Assembly: GCA_016794345.1 (NCBI GenBank)
Contig: JAEUKE010000072.1
Span: forward strand, 1 to 64,000
DNA from: Myxococcales bacterium
GTDB lineage: Bacteria; Myxococcota_A; Polyangia; Polyangiales; Polyangiaceae
DNA: 64,000 bases
Direction of reading: 5' to 3'
Shown one piece after another: positions 7,057-16,075 of the stretch; position 1 is the stretch's first letter; each line of letters begins with the position of its first letter. The position numbers and the translations under genes were made by a program. The notes under the pieces were generated by a model. It was not told the DNA's origin. It searched no databases and saw only the letters and a list, made by a program, of their open reading frames with translations.

Positions 7057-8364
7057 TCAGCGGTACATGCGGTCGATCCGGGCCTCGGGCGACCTGCGAT
7101 CGAGCAGCAAGAGCGCCGTGTAGAAGGCCCACTCCGCGGGCTTCATCACCAGGTAGACGGCGTCGGCGAGCCAGGGGCCGCGGATGTACCGGGACACCGG
7201 GAGCCCGAGCGCGTCGTAGGTGCGCCGCGCCAGGCGGCCGAAGCGAGGCCACCTCTCGTGGAGCAGATCCTCGAAGGCGTTGGCGATCGCGAGCTGTCTG
7301 TTGACGAGGATCGGCACGCCGCCGCGCTTCCCGATGCGCTCGGGGCGGACGAGCCCGCGATGACCGCGCGCCGCGACGGTGCAGAGATAGTGACAGTTCG
7401 CCGGGACGACCTCGATCGGGATCTGCGAGAGGGTGTAGCCGCAGGTCTTCGTCAGGACCTCGAGCGCGGCGAGCGGTCGACCGTGCCACAGGCCCTGGAT
7501 CACGAAGTGCACGCCGAGGAGCACCGGCGAGACCCCGAGGGCCTTCGCGAGGAGCACGCGATGAACGCGCGCGCTCGCCAAGGGCACCTCGGGGAGGTGC
7601 CGTTCGCCGTCGCGGTACTTCGACTGCTTCGGATCGATCATCTTCTCGAGCATCGCGTCCCGCCCGCGAAGGCGCAGGCGCCGCAAGAGCTCGGCGCCGA
7701 AGAAGAGGATGGCGAGCAGCGGGGCCAGGCAGGGGAGGAAGACCGGAGGGAACACGAGGCCCAGCGCCAGCCACCCGCCGAACTGGATCGCGACGGCCGT
7801 GTGGACCACGATCCCGACGACTAACGATGACAAGATTGTCAGCTCTGCGGCCGGCCGCAGCGCCTCGGAGCGCCTCCGTGAGATCGCGTAGGCGAGCGAG
7901 AGCGCGGCGTGCAGCGCGACCAAGCCGAAGACGTGTGTCGCGGCGAACGGCCGGTACGCGGTCGGGCCACCGCACTGGTCGTCGATGCAGTCCGCGTCCG
8001 CGAGGAGGAGAGCATAGACGAGGCCCCACGCGGGCAAGACGCCGAGCACCAGGATATCCGCGGCCTTCCGCCAGGGCTGGTCGCCCTTCGCGCGGATCTT
8101 GCGGTGGGTCCGGACGATCGCCACCAGCCACCCGACGAACGCCCCGGCGGCGGCGAGGAAGCCGACGACAGCATGGATCGAGCCGAGCGGCAGCGCCACG
8201 AGGAGGAGCAGCGGGCTCAGGTACCCAGTGACGACGAGGACCGCGAGCCCGGCCGCATAGGACCAGCTCGGCAAGGTCGGCGGGAGCTCATCCTCGCTCG
8301 GAAGCATCTGCCGATCGTGAGCCTCCGCTGTTGAGGCGGAGTGGCTCGCTCGTGGAGATTCCAT
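7057..8364 (-). CDS. polytopic membrane protein of unknown function (possibly DUF6688-like)
   Basis: The protein (435 residues from ATG 8364, or 416 from ATG 8307) has about seven hydrophobic helices in its first 230 residues, then a soluble domain. The second half contains a distinctive block with C-G-Y-T-L-S-Q-I-P-I-E-V-V-P-A-N-C-H-Y-L-C, then H-R-G-L-V-R-P, V-N-R-Q-L-A-I-A-N-A-F-E and a C-terminal K-P-A-E-W-A-F-Y. This block resembles a conserved domain of unknown function that I recall as DUF6688; the name should be treated as unverified. The Cys-rich segment could bind a metal. It lies 20 nt downstream of the serine hydrolase gene, same strand. Confidence 0.7.
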   Translation of the reverse strand: MESPRASHSASTAEAHDRQMLPSEDELPPTLPSWSYAAGLAVLVVTGYLSPLLLLVALPLGSIHAVVGFLAAAGAFVGWLVAIVRTHRKIRAKGDQPWRKAADILVLGVLPAWGLVYALLLADADCIDDQCGGPTAYRPFAATHVFGLVALHAALSLAYAISRRRSEALRPAAELTILSSLVVGIVVHTAVAIQFGGWLALGLVFPPVFLPCLAPLLAILFFGAELLRRLRLRGRDAMLEKMIDPKQSKYRDGERHLPEVPLASARVHRVLLAKALGVSPVLLGVHFVIQGLWHGRPLAALEVLTKTCGYTLSQIPIEVVPANCHYLCTVAARGHRGLVRPERIGKRGGVPILVNRQLAIANAFEDLLHERWPRFGRLARRTYDALGLPVSRYIRGPWLADAVYLVMKPAEWAFYTALLLLDRRSPEARIDRMYR

Positions 8365-8384
8365 GGAGGACCGCCGGGAGCCGG

Positions 8385-9968
8385 CTACTTCTTGGGCTTC
8401 TTCTGGGCTGCCGGCTTGGGCGCCTTGCCGCGCACGTATTTGGCCACGACCGTGTTCTGCTTGAGCGTGAAGCCGGGGGTCTTGCCGCCCTTCGGCGCGG
8501 GCGGGTCGAGCTCGATCTCGAGCCGGAGCCCGGGATGGAAGAGCGTGCCGTTGGGGGCGCGCTTGAGGCCGAGCTCCCCCTGTCCGGTCGGCTTCGCGAG
8601 GAGCGCGCCCTTGTCGTAGGTGAACGTCATCCCTTCGATGGAGGCGATGACCGGGGCGGGCAGCTGCTTCTCGAGCTCCTTCTTCGCCTTCTTGTCGAGC
8701 ACGTATTCGCCCGCGATGCCCTGGCCGAGGGCGTCGTCGATGGCGACGGTCTCGCGCTCGACCGGGGCAGAGACGGACGAGCCCGTCATCGCCATCTTCA
8801 GGACGTCGAGGCCGAGCTTGGTGGTGTCGAACTCGAAGCGGTTGCTCACGAACGCGACCGCCACCTTCTGCTCCGGCGCGCGACCCACGAACGCGCCGAA
8901 GCCGTCGATCGCGCCGTTGTGCCAGACGATCTTGCTGCCGCCGATGTCGCCGACGACCCAACCGAAGGCGTAGTCCTTCGAGACCGGCGTCCACATGCGC
9001 GCCTTCGAGGCGTCCGAGAGGAGCGCGGTCCCGGAGAGCGCCCGCTCGAAGGCGAGCAGATCGGCCGCAGTGGAGCGGAGGAAGCCGGCGCCGAAGGGCA
9101 GGCTGGGCGAGACGTCATCGGCGGCGACGAGCTCGTCACGGACGTTGCGTGTGTAGCCGACCGCGTCGGACGGATCGGCTGCGACGCCGGTCGACTTCAT
9201 GCCGGCCGGGCCGAGGACGAGCTTGCCGAGGGCTTGCTCGAGCGAGAGCTTCGTCGCGCGCTCCACCGCGAGCCCGGCCAGATAATAGTTGGAGTTCGAA
9301 TAGGAGAACGGCCGCTCCTTGCCCTCGGTGGGGGCGGGCGGGTGTTTGCCGAGCCAATCGATCACGTCTTTCTGGGGGACGTCCTGCATCTTGCGGTCGA
9401 GCAAGCCGCCCGGGTCGGTGTAGCTCGGTACGCCCGAGGTCTGGCTGAGCAGGCTGGCGAGCTTCACGTCGTCGTAGGCGGCGGGCAGCTCCGGGACGTG
9501 TTTGCGAATGGAGTCGTCGAGGCTCAGCGTCTTGTCTTCGACGAGCTTCATGACCGCGACGGCGACGACCGGCTTGGTGACCGATCCGATCCGGAAGCGC
9601 GTCTTGTCGGTCGGATCCGCGCCGTCGGGCAGCTTCGCCTTGCCGTAGCCGCGCGTGACGATGACCTTGCCGTCGTGTGACACCAGCAACACGCCGCTCG
9701 GCGCGTAAGCAGCCCCGTAGCGGGACCCATACCCCTTCACGTAGGCGTCGATGGACGCGGAGAGGTCCTGAACCGAGCCGTAGGGGGGCAGGTCGGTGCC
9801 GTCGTCGTCGGGGAGCGCCGCGGACGCGGAGGCTGCCGGGCCTTGCCCGGGGCCGGGGCGCGGCGGCTCGTACTCCGGCGGCGGCCCGACATATTTCGTT
9901 CGAGGCTCGGACGAGCAACCGGACGAAAGTGCACTGACCACCAGCAAAGCGAGCGAGAGACGGAGCAT
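8385..9968 (-). CDS. beta-lactamase/penicillin-binding-like serine hydrolase lipoprotein
   Basis: The precursor (527 residues) starts with a lipoprotein signal (M-L-R-L-S-L-A-L-L-V-V, lipobox S-S-G-C) and a Pro-rich linker. The catalytic domain is the class C beta-lactamase/EstB fold: S-V-T-K (S-x-x-K nucleophile), Y-S-N (Y-x-N) and W-H-N-G in place of K-T-G. The last 120 residues look like the lipocalin-like C-terminal domain of such hydrolases, with a Lys-rich end. I chose ATG 9968 because AAGAGG is 4 nt upstream; ATG 9971 is equally in frame. It probably acts at the cell envelope as a peptidase or esterase. Confidence 0.88.
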   Translation of the reverse strand: MLRLSLALLVVSALSSGCSSEPRTKYVGPPPEYEPPRPGPGQGPAASASAALPDDDGTDLPPYGSVQDLSASIDAYVKGYGSRYGAAYAPSGVLLVSHDGKVIVTRGYGKAKLPDGADPTDKTRFRIGSVTKPVVAVAVMKLVEDKTLSLDDSIRKHVPELPAAYDDVKLASLLSQTSGVPSYTDPGGLLDRKMQDVPQKDVIDWLGKHPPAPTEGKERPFSYSNSNYYLAGLAVERATKLSLEQALGKLVLGPAGMKSTGVAADPSDAVGYTRNVRDELVAADDVSPSLPFGAGFLRSTAADLLAFERALSGTALLSDASKARMWTPVSKDYAFGWVVGDIGGSKIVWHNGAIDGFGAFVGRAPEQKVAVAFVSNRFEFDTTKLGLDVLKMAMTGSSVSAPVERETVAIDDALGQGIAGEYVLDKKAKKELEKQLPAPVIASIEGMTFTYDKGALLAKPTGQGELGLKRAPNGTLFHPGLRLEIELDPPAPKGGKTPGFTLKQNTVVAKYVRGKAPKPAAQKKPKK

Positions 9969-10057
9969 CATGCCTCTTTTGTCACGTGACCCCCCGGGGC
10001 GGAGGGAACGATAGCCACTTTTCAGCGCTGTCCACAGCGCGTAAAGCAAAAGCCGCG

Positions 10058-11428
10058 GTGCCGTCCCGCATCCTCGTCGTCGACGACAGCCCGACCATCC
10101 TCAAGGTCGTGGCTGCGATCCTCGCCCGCCACGGGTACGAGGTGGAGACCGCACGCGATGGCCTCGCCGGTCTGGACCGGCTCGCGGCCCAAGGTGGCTT
10201 CGATCTGGTCCTGCTCGACTTCGTGATGCCGAAGCTGAACGGCTACCAGTTCTGTCGCGAGATCCGCCAGAACCCGAAGTACGTGCCGGTCCCCGTCATC
10301 CTGATGAGCGCGAAGGGGGACCGCATCCGCGACCAGTTCGTCCAGCAGACCGGCGCGCTCGACGCCATCACCAAGCCCTTCGACGCCCGCGCGCTCGTCG
10401 CCGTGGTCGAGGGCGCCCTCGCCAAGGTGAAGGCCGGTCGCGCGCCCGTCGCGCCGGAGGGCGAGACCATGCCGGAGGAGTCGAGCCTCGACGACGACTC
10501 GCGGCCCAGCCTCCTGCCCATGAAGCTCGAGCGCCGCGCCGCCGCCGAGCTCGCCAAACACGTGACAGCTGTCTGCGTGCCGGCCCTCATCGAGCTGCGC
10601 GACCCCGATCGCAAGAGCGCCGACGCGATCGGCAAGGCGATCACGCGGGCCATCACGTCGAGCTCTCTCGATCCGGTGCTGCAGGCGCTCCGTGAGGCGC
10701 TGAGCGGCGCGACACGCGAGGTCTTGAGCGGTGACCTGCGGCTCGTGCCGCTGGCGGAGGTCCTCCAGCTGTTGCAGATGCAACGGCAGACCGGCGTGAT
10801 GCGTGTCACGGGCGAGTCGCGGCACCTCGAAATCTCCTTCCGCGACGGCTCGATCGACTTCGCGCAGAACTCGAGCGAGAACCGGGAGCTCGCGCTCGGC
10901 CGCTTCTTCCGTCAGGACGGCCTCGTCACGCGGGCGGAGCTCGACGAGGCGGTCGCGCACGCGAAGGCGACGAAGCGCCGCCTCGGCGATCACCTGGTGT
11001 CGACGGGGAAGGTCACCGAGGCGCAGCGGCGAACCGCGCTGGAGAAGCAGACGTCCGAGATCATCTACGATCTCGTCCTCTGGCAGACCGGGCGGTTCTG
11101 GTTCACCAAGGACGCGCCCGCGCCGGAGGCAGAGGAGGCGCGGCTCGGGCTGGGCGTGGCAGGCCTCGTGCTCGAGGGCTTCCGCCGGGTCGACGAGTGG
11201 CGCCGCATGGAAGGAACGATCGTCTGGGACCAGGTGGTCGTCGTCGACGAGGCCGCGCACAAGCTCGTCACGCTGCAGCTCACGCGGTCGGAGAAATGCG
11301 TCCTCGACGCGGTCGACGGCAAGCGAACCATCACGCAGATCGTGTCGGACGTGGAGATCGGTCGATTCGAGGCGCTCAAGATCGTCTACCAGTTCTTGAG
11401 CTCACGCGTGCTCAAGGCGGTCGCCTGA
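10058..11428 (+). CDS. response regulator with DUF4388/PATAN-type output domain
   Basis: The first 120 residues form a CheY-like receiver: D9-D10, the phosphoacceptor D54 in L-L-D-F-V-M-P, and the Lys in A-I-T-K-P-F. The rest (about residues 200-456) has a DUF4388-type domain (L-R-L-V-P-L-A-E-V-L-Q-L-L-Q-M-Q-R-Q-T-G) and helical repeats ending in F-L-S-S-R-V-L, common in myxobacterial signalling and not a DNA-binding output. The GTG at 10058 immediately precedes the receiver fold, whereas upstream in-frame starts would add unrelated residues. It is the first gene of the chemosensory-like operon and the probable phosphate acceptor of the CheA-like kinase. Confidence 0.88.
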   Translation: MPSRILVVDDSPTILKVVAAILARHGYEVETARDGLAGLDRLAAQGGFDLVLLDFVMPKLNGYQFCREIRQNPKYVPVPVILMSAKGDRIRDQFVQQTGALDAITKPFDARALVAVVEGALAKVKAGRAPVAPEGETMPEESSLDDDSRPSLLPMKLERRAAAELAKHVTAVCVPALIELRDPDRKSADAIGKAITRAITSSSLDPVLQALREALSGATREVLSGDLRLVPLAEVLQLLQMQRQTGVMRVTGESRHLEISFRDGSIDFAQNSSENRELALGRFFRQDGLVTRAELDEAVAHAKATKRRLGDHLVSTGKVTEAQRRTALEKQTSEIIYDLVLWQTGRFWFTKDAPAPEAEEARLGLGVAGLVLEGFRRVDEWRRMEGTIVWDQVVVVDEAAHKLVTLQLTRSEKCVLDAVDGKRTITQIVSDVEIGRFEALKIVYQFLSSRVLKAVA

Positions 11429-11429
11429 G

Positions 11430-11873
11430 ATGCGCGCGGCGGGCGAGAGCGCAGGCCTCGTCCTCGCCGTCCCTCGCGGCACGTTCCCGGGCTGCGCCGA
11501 GGCCGATCTCGTGTTCTTGCCCGCAGCAGAGGTGCGCGGCGTCGCCACGACGAGCGTGAAGAAGCGGCTCGGCGTGGCCGGCCCGATCGAGGTGGGCGTC
11601 GTCATCGTCGACGGCCGCGTCGTGGGCTACGCCGACTTCGCGCCGGGCGCGACGTCGTCCTCGGTGTGTGTTGTCGCCGCGCTCGAGTCGAAGGCAGAGA
11701 TGGCCATCCTCGGCGCCGAGGTCGTGAGCGCGAGCCATTTCCCCCTCGGCGAAGACGGCCGCACGGTAGAGTACGGCGGGCGCGCGATCCCCGTGGTCTC
11801 CGCTGCCCACATCGCTTCTCACGTGGAGCGATTGAGCGACTCCCACCAAGCTCAGACACCCGAGGGCTCGTGA
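11430..11873 (+). CDS. CheW-like coupling protein (divergent)
   Basis: This 147-residue protein is beta-rich (G-V-V-I-V-D-G-R-V-V-G-Y; C-V-V-A-A-L) and has the length and the ending of a CheW domain, but the match is weak and is supported mainly by context: it lies between a response regulator and an MCP-like gene, followed by CheA. It starts 1 nt after the upstream stop, and its own TGA overlaps the GTG of the next gene. If it is a CheW it would bridge the soluble MCP-like protein and the kinase. Confidence 0.6.
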   Translation: MRAAGESAGLVLAVPRGTFPGCAEADLVFLPAAEVRGVATTSVKKRLGVAGPIEVGVVIVDGRVVGYADFAPGATSSSVCVVAALESKAEMAILGAEVVSASHFPLGEDGRTVEYGGRAIPVVSAAHIASHVERLSDSHQAQTPEGS

Positions 11874-12661
11874 GCGCACCGAGAACGCGAAAACGCCTGA
11901 TCGACATGATCCGCAGGACCGCCGGCCTCGGCGGCGCGGAGCGCGACGGAATCGAAGACGCCGAGATCTGGACCGCGCACGAGAGCGCGTCGCGCGCGAT
12001 GCGCGAGATCGACCGAGCCGCGGAGCGGGTCACAGCGGCCGCGGCGCGGCAGCGGGCCCAGCTCGACGCCGCCGCCGAAGGCGCGCGCGCGATCGCCGGT
12101 CGCGGGGAGGCCTCGAGCGCCGCGCTCCGCCGCGTCCGCGAGGTGCTCGAGCGCATCGACGTCGTGGCGTTGAACGCCGGCCTGGAGGGGGCTCGATCGA
12201 GCGACGCCTCGGGCCGCGGGCTCCTCTTGGTCTCGGAGGAGCTGCGGGCGCTCGTCGGCCGCGGCGCGGATTCCGTCGGCGAGGTCGAAGGCTCGATGAG
12301 CCAGGCAGCCGGCGCGCTCACGGAGCTCGGCGAGCGGCTCGAGCAGACCCAGAAAGACGGCGCTGCGCTCGGGGAGGTCGCCGCCTCGCTCAAGACCGCA
12401 GCGCAGGCGGGGCAAGCGGGCCTCGGCGATCTCGAGAGCCGCCTCCGCAAGGCGACGGGCCTCGATCCGGAGACCGCGCGCCTCATCGCCATCGCCGGCG
12501 ACCACGCGCGGGGGCTGGCCTCGAGCCTCTCGGCGCTCGACGGCGTGCAGGGAACCGAGGCGTTCCGCGCGCTCGCGCCGCTGCTCTCTCCCCTCGCCAA
12601 GCTGCTCGCCGCGCTCCCCGAGCCGGAGGGCGCCGCCCGGCCGGGGGAACGAGATGGATGA
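11870..12661 (+). CDS. soluble methyl-accepting chemotaxis protein-like signalling protein
   Basis: The 263-residue product is almost entirely coiled coil. It contains an MCP-like hairpin tip, I-D-V-V-A-L-N-A-G-L-E-G-A-R, followed by G-R-G-L-L-L-V-S-E-E-L-R, which corresponds to the canonical [13 protein letters not shown]...G-F-A-V-V-A. It lacks membrane segments and a periplasmic sensor domain and is much shorter than usual MCPs. The GTG start at 11870 overlaps the previous stop (GTGA) and its end overlaps cheA by 8 nt, so the four genes are tightly coupled. It may sense a cytoplasmic partner. Confidence 0.75.
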   Translation: MSAPRTRKRLIDMIRRTAGLGGAERDGIEDAEIWTAHESASRAMREIDRAAERVTAAAARQRAQLDAAAEGARAIAGRGEASSAALRRVREVLERIDVVALNAGLEGARSSDASGRGLLLVSEELRALVGRGADSVGEVEGSMSQAAGALTELGERLEQTQKDGAALGEVAASLKTAAQAGQAGLGDLESRLRKATGLDPETARLIAIAGDHARGLASSLSALDGVQGTEAFRALAPLLSPLAKLLAALPEPEGAARPGERDG

Positions 12662-14678
12662 TGAGCTGCGGGAGATCCTCGTCCGCGAGCTCGAACGATA
12701 CGACGACGAGCTCTCGGGGACTTCGACCGTAGCCGAGGCGCGACGGATCGCGCACAGCCTCCGCGGCTCGCTCAGCCTGGCGGAAGAGCGCGAGGCGGCG
12801 CAGGCCTTCGCCAGGCTCGAGCGGCGCATCGTCGCGGGCGATCCACGCGCGCTCACCGACCTCGGAGACCTCGTGCGCAAGCTGCTCGTGCTCGCGCGCG
12901 AGGGCCAGAGTCTGCCGACGTCCGCCTGGCCCGAGCCGCCGGAGGACCTCCGGCCGAGCGCCGTCCCGCCCGAGCTCTCGGGTGACTACGTCGCGCAGGC
13001 CCGCGACTGCGTCCGGCGGATCGACGCTGCGCTGGAGCTCTCGGACGTCGACGCGGCGCTCACGATCTACCGCGAGGTGCACACCCTCAAGGGCGCGGCG
13101 CTCGCCGTGGGCGACGAGCTCATGGCCTGGTTCTGTCACGGGCTGGAGGAGCGGCTGCGCGCGGCGAAGTCGGAGGACGCTGCGCGCCGCGTGCTCGAAG
13201 ACGTGCGGACATTTCGCGGCGTGTTGGCCGAGATCCCGCGCGCGCCGGACAACGCGCTCGCGACGCTGCGGCTCATCAGCGGCGCGCCCGTTCGCCCCTC
13301 GCGCCCGCCGCTCTCCACGCCTCTGCCGCTGCCCCCAAAGCGACCCAGCTTCGAGCCGCGCCCGCTGGAGTCGGACGCGCGCGCGCTCGCCGATGACGGA
13401 ATGGTCAGGGTCCCGTACGCGACCCTCGACGCCCTCCTGGATCGCACCAGCCAGCTCCATCAGTTCCGGGTCCCGCTCGTCGCGTTCTCCTCTTCGCTCG
13501 CGACCGCGGCAGAGAAGACGGACGACCTGGCGCGTGAGGTGCGCGAGGCCCTCCGCCTCATCGGCCCTCCTCGACCGTGGGGGGCTCCGGCGGCGGCCAT
13601 CCACAAGCTGGATCGCGCCGCGCGCGCGCTCGAGCCGCTGCGGAGCGTGCTCGAGGGCGCCTCGGAGCGGCTCGCGGCGCTAGGCGGCCGTGTCCACCGG
13701 CAGACGGACCAGATCTCGAGCAGCGTGCACTCGCTGCGGACGGGCGCGGCCTCCGTGCTCTTCGAGCGAGTCGGGCAGATCGTGAAGAGCGAAGCAAAGC
13801 GCGAGGACAAGCTCGTCGGCGTGCAGATCGCGGGCGGGGAGACGCCGGTCGATCAGCGCCTCATCGAGGGTCTCGTCGAGCCGCTCAGGCAGCTCGCGCG
13901 CAACGCCGTCGTCCACGGGCTCGAGCCAGCGGCCGAGCGCGTCCGCGCGGGCAAGGCCGAGATGGGACAGATCCGCCTCGGCGCTCGGCTCCACGGCGGA
14001 TCGGTGGTCATCACCGTCGAAGACGACGGCGCGGGCGTGGACACGGCGGCGGTTCGCCGGCAGGCCGTGGAGATCGGCCTCATCCCGGCGGAGGCCGCCT
14101 CGACCCTGGGGGACGCGGCCCTCCTGACGCTCCTCTTTTATCCGGGGTTCAGCACCCGGCGCGAGGTCGACCTCCTCGCCGGGCGAGGCGTCGGGCTCGA
14201 TCTGACCCTGGCGGCCGTGCACCGACTGGGCGGTACGATTCACCTGGAGTCCCGCCGCGGCCACGGGCTCACCGCGACGATCGTCGTGCCTGCCGAGAGC
14301 GGGCTGGCTCGCGTCCTCTGGCTGGGCGCCGGCGGTTCGACCTTCGCCCTCCTCGTCGAGCACGCAGGCCGCATCGAGCGCGCGCGCGACACCGACAAAC
14401 GCGTGGTCCCGCTCGCGGCCCTCGTGGGGGAAGCGGCGGGGCAGGGCGCCGAGCCCGCCTTCGCGGTCAACGTCGTGGCGCCGTGGGCGCACGCGGGGGG
14501 CGTGACCGTCGGGGTGGAGTCGATCGGGTCGGTGGACGAGGTGACGCTGCGCCCGCTGCCCGCCTTCGTGCGGGCGCTGGGCCCCTGGTCGGACGCCGTA
14601 CCCTGGGCAGAGGAGATCCGCCTCGCGCTCGATCCGCTCCGGCTCGCGCAGGTCGCTGCCCGCCGCCCCGCCGCCTGA
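12654..14678 (+). CDS. CheA-like histidine kinase with two Hpt-like domains
   Basis: The 674-residue protein has a degenerate or minimal Hpt-like helix bundle at the N-terminus (H34 in A-H-S-L-R-G-S) and a canonical Hpt domain with H143 in E-V-H-T-L-K-G. After a Pro-rich linker there is a CheA-type dimerisation region, an N-box (R-N-A-V-V-H-G-L-E), a G1 box (E-D-D-G-A-G-V-D), a G2 box (G-R-G-V-G-L-D) and a C-terminal CheW-like domain. It phosphorylates response regulators when coupled to an MCP; the receiver-DUF4388 protein at the head of the operon is the likely target. No cheR, cheB or cheY gene accompanies it. Confidence 0.9.
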   Translation: MDDELREILVRELERYDDELSGTSTVAEARRIAHSLRGSLSLAEEREAAQAFARLERRIVAGDPRALTDLGDLVRKLLVLAREGQSLPTSAWPEPPEDLRPSAVPPELSGDYVAQARDCVRRIDAALELSDVDAALTIYREVHTLKGAALAVGDELMAWFCHGLEERLRAAKSEDAARRVLEDVRTFRGVLAEIPRAPDNALATLRLISGAPVRPSRPPLSTPLPLPPKRPSFEPRPLESDARALADDGMVRVPYATLDALLDRTSQLHQFRVPLVAFSSSLATAAEKTDDLAREVREALRLIGPPRPWGAPAAAIHKLDRAARALEPLRSVLEGASERLAALGGRVHRQTDQISSSVHSLRTGAASVLFERVGQIVKSEAKREDKLVGVQIAGGETPVDQRLIEGLVEPLRQLARNAVVHGLEPAAERVRAGKAEMGQIRLGARLHGGSVVITVEDDGAGVDTAAVRRQAVEIGLIPAEAASTLGDAALLTLLFYPGFSTRREVDLLAGRGVGLDLTLAAVHRLGGTIHLESRRGHGLTATIVVPAESGLARVLWLGAGGSTFALLVEHAGRIERARDTDKRVVPLAALVGEAAGQGAEPAFAVNVVAPWAHAGGVTVGVESIGSVDEVTLRPLPAFVRALGPWSDAVPWAEEIRLALDPLRLAQVAARRPAA

Positions 14679-14696
14679 GGTAGGCTCGGGCGCACG

Positions 14697-15938
14697 ATGA
14701 CTGCACCCGCTTCGGACGTTCGATCCTCTCGTTCGGTTCGCGACGTGGAGGAGGCGAGCTGGGCGCGCGACTTCGTCTCTCGCATCGTGGCGGCGTGCCC
14801 GCGTCGCATGCCGACGAGCGACGACGAGCGTCGCGCACACGCGATGATCCGCGCGGAGATGGAGGCGCTCGGCCTCCAGACCACGGTTCACGACTTCTCG
14901 TTCAACCGCGACCTCTACGCCACGTTGGCCCTCCACTTCGGCCTCGGCGCGGCCGGCTCGTTCGTCGCGCCGCGCTCGCCGCTGCTCGGCCTCGCGCTGC
15001 ACGCGGCGAGCGGCCTGTCGTATGCGCTCGACTCGTCCCACAAGGCGCTGCTCCTCCGGCGGCTCTTCCCCTTCCGGCCGTCGCAGAACGTGCTCGGCGT
15101 GATGCCCGCCAAGGGCCCGGTCCGCCGGCGCATCGTGTTCCTCGCGCACACCGACGCGGCCTTCACCGGCAAGGTGTTCGACCCCGCCTTCGTGAAGCGC
15201 TTCGTCACGAAGGGTGGTCCGCTCTACAAGTCCTTGCGTGTGGCCACCGCGGCGCTCGGTGCGCTCGCGCTCCTCGACGTGGTGCAGATCTTCCGGGGCC
15301 GATCGACCGCGCTCGCAGCCGCGCGCGCCGCGCTGACGATTCCGCCATTTTTGGCCGCCGCGCTGAACGCGGACGTCGTGCGCCGTGGGGAGATCGTCCC
15401 TGGCGCGATGGACGACCTGTCCGGCGTCGCAGGCATGCTCCTCCTGGCGAAGCGGCTCCGCGACAAGAAGCCCGACGACGTGGAGCTCGTGTTCGTGGCG
15501 ACCGGCTGCGAGGAGTCGGGGCTCGGCGGGTCGCGTGCGCTCAGCGACGACAAGGCCGGCGAGTGGGACAAGTCGCAGACGATCGTCCTCGGGCTCGACG
15601 GCTTCGCCAACGGGGAGCTCTGCTGGTTCCTCGAGGGGGAGATCTTCGACGTCCCGCTCGCGCCCGAGCTCGCGCGCTCGCTCGAGGCCACGCGCGCCTC
15701 GCGGCCCGACTTCGAGGAGGTCGCGCCGTTCAGCATCCCGGTCGGCGGGACGGACGCGATCCCCTTCGCGATCAAGGGCTGGCCCGCGGTCACGCTCGGT
15801 TGCGTCGACCGCAGCCTGAACATGCCGCGCCACTATCATTATCCGACCGACACGCCCGAGAACCTCGAGGCGGAGAAGGTCCCGTTCTGCGTGGACTTCG
15901 CGGCCTCGTTGGCCGAGCGGCTCTGGGCGCCGAGCTGA
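14697..15938 (+). CDS. M28-family metallopeptidase with hydrophobic insert
   Basis: The protein (413 residues) has the M28 co-catalytic zinc site: His in F-L-A-H-T-D, Asp in G-A-M-D-D-L-S-G, Glu pair in G-C-E-E-S-G, Asp in L-G-L-D-G-F and His in R-H-Y-H-Y-P-T-D-T-P-E-N-L. Two hydrophobic segments (near residues 75-110 and 180-220) interrupt the peptidase fold and may anchor it to the membrane. M28 enzymes are aminopeptidases or carboxypeptidases. There is no obvious secretion signal. The gene follows the chemosensory operon by 18 nt but is probably functionally separate. Confidence 0.85.
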   Translation: MTAPASDVRSSRSVRDVEEASWARDFVSRIVAACPRRMPTSDDERRAHAMIRAEMEALGLQTTVHDFSFNRDLYATLALHFGLGAAGSFVAPRSPLLGLALHAASGLSYALDSSHKALLLRRLFPFRPSQNVLGVMPAKGPVRRRIVFLAHTDAAFTGKVFDPAFVKRFVTKGGPLYKSLRVATAALGALALLDVVQIFRGRSTALAAARAALTIPPFLAAALNADVVRRGEIVPGAMDDLSGVAGMLLLAKRLRDKKPDDVELVFVATGCEESGLGGSRALSDDKAGEWDKSQTIVLGLDGFANGELCWFLEGEIFDVPLAPELARSLEATRASRPDFEEVAPFSIPVGGTDAIPFAIKGWPAVTLGCVDRSLNMPRHYHYPTDTPENLEAEKVPFCVDFAASLAERLWAPS

Positions 15939-16075
15939 GCGTTTGTCGCGGATAGCTTCGCGATCCGGTCGCCGCCGCTCGCGCATCGGCTCGCTCGGAA
16001 ATCGAGGCTCGATGGCAGAACGACGCGCCCACCTGAGGCGCGTGCGCCGCTCGCGCTGGCGTAGGCCATGCTTCG

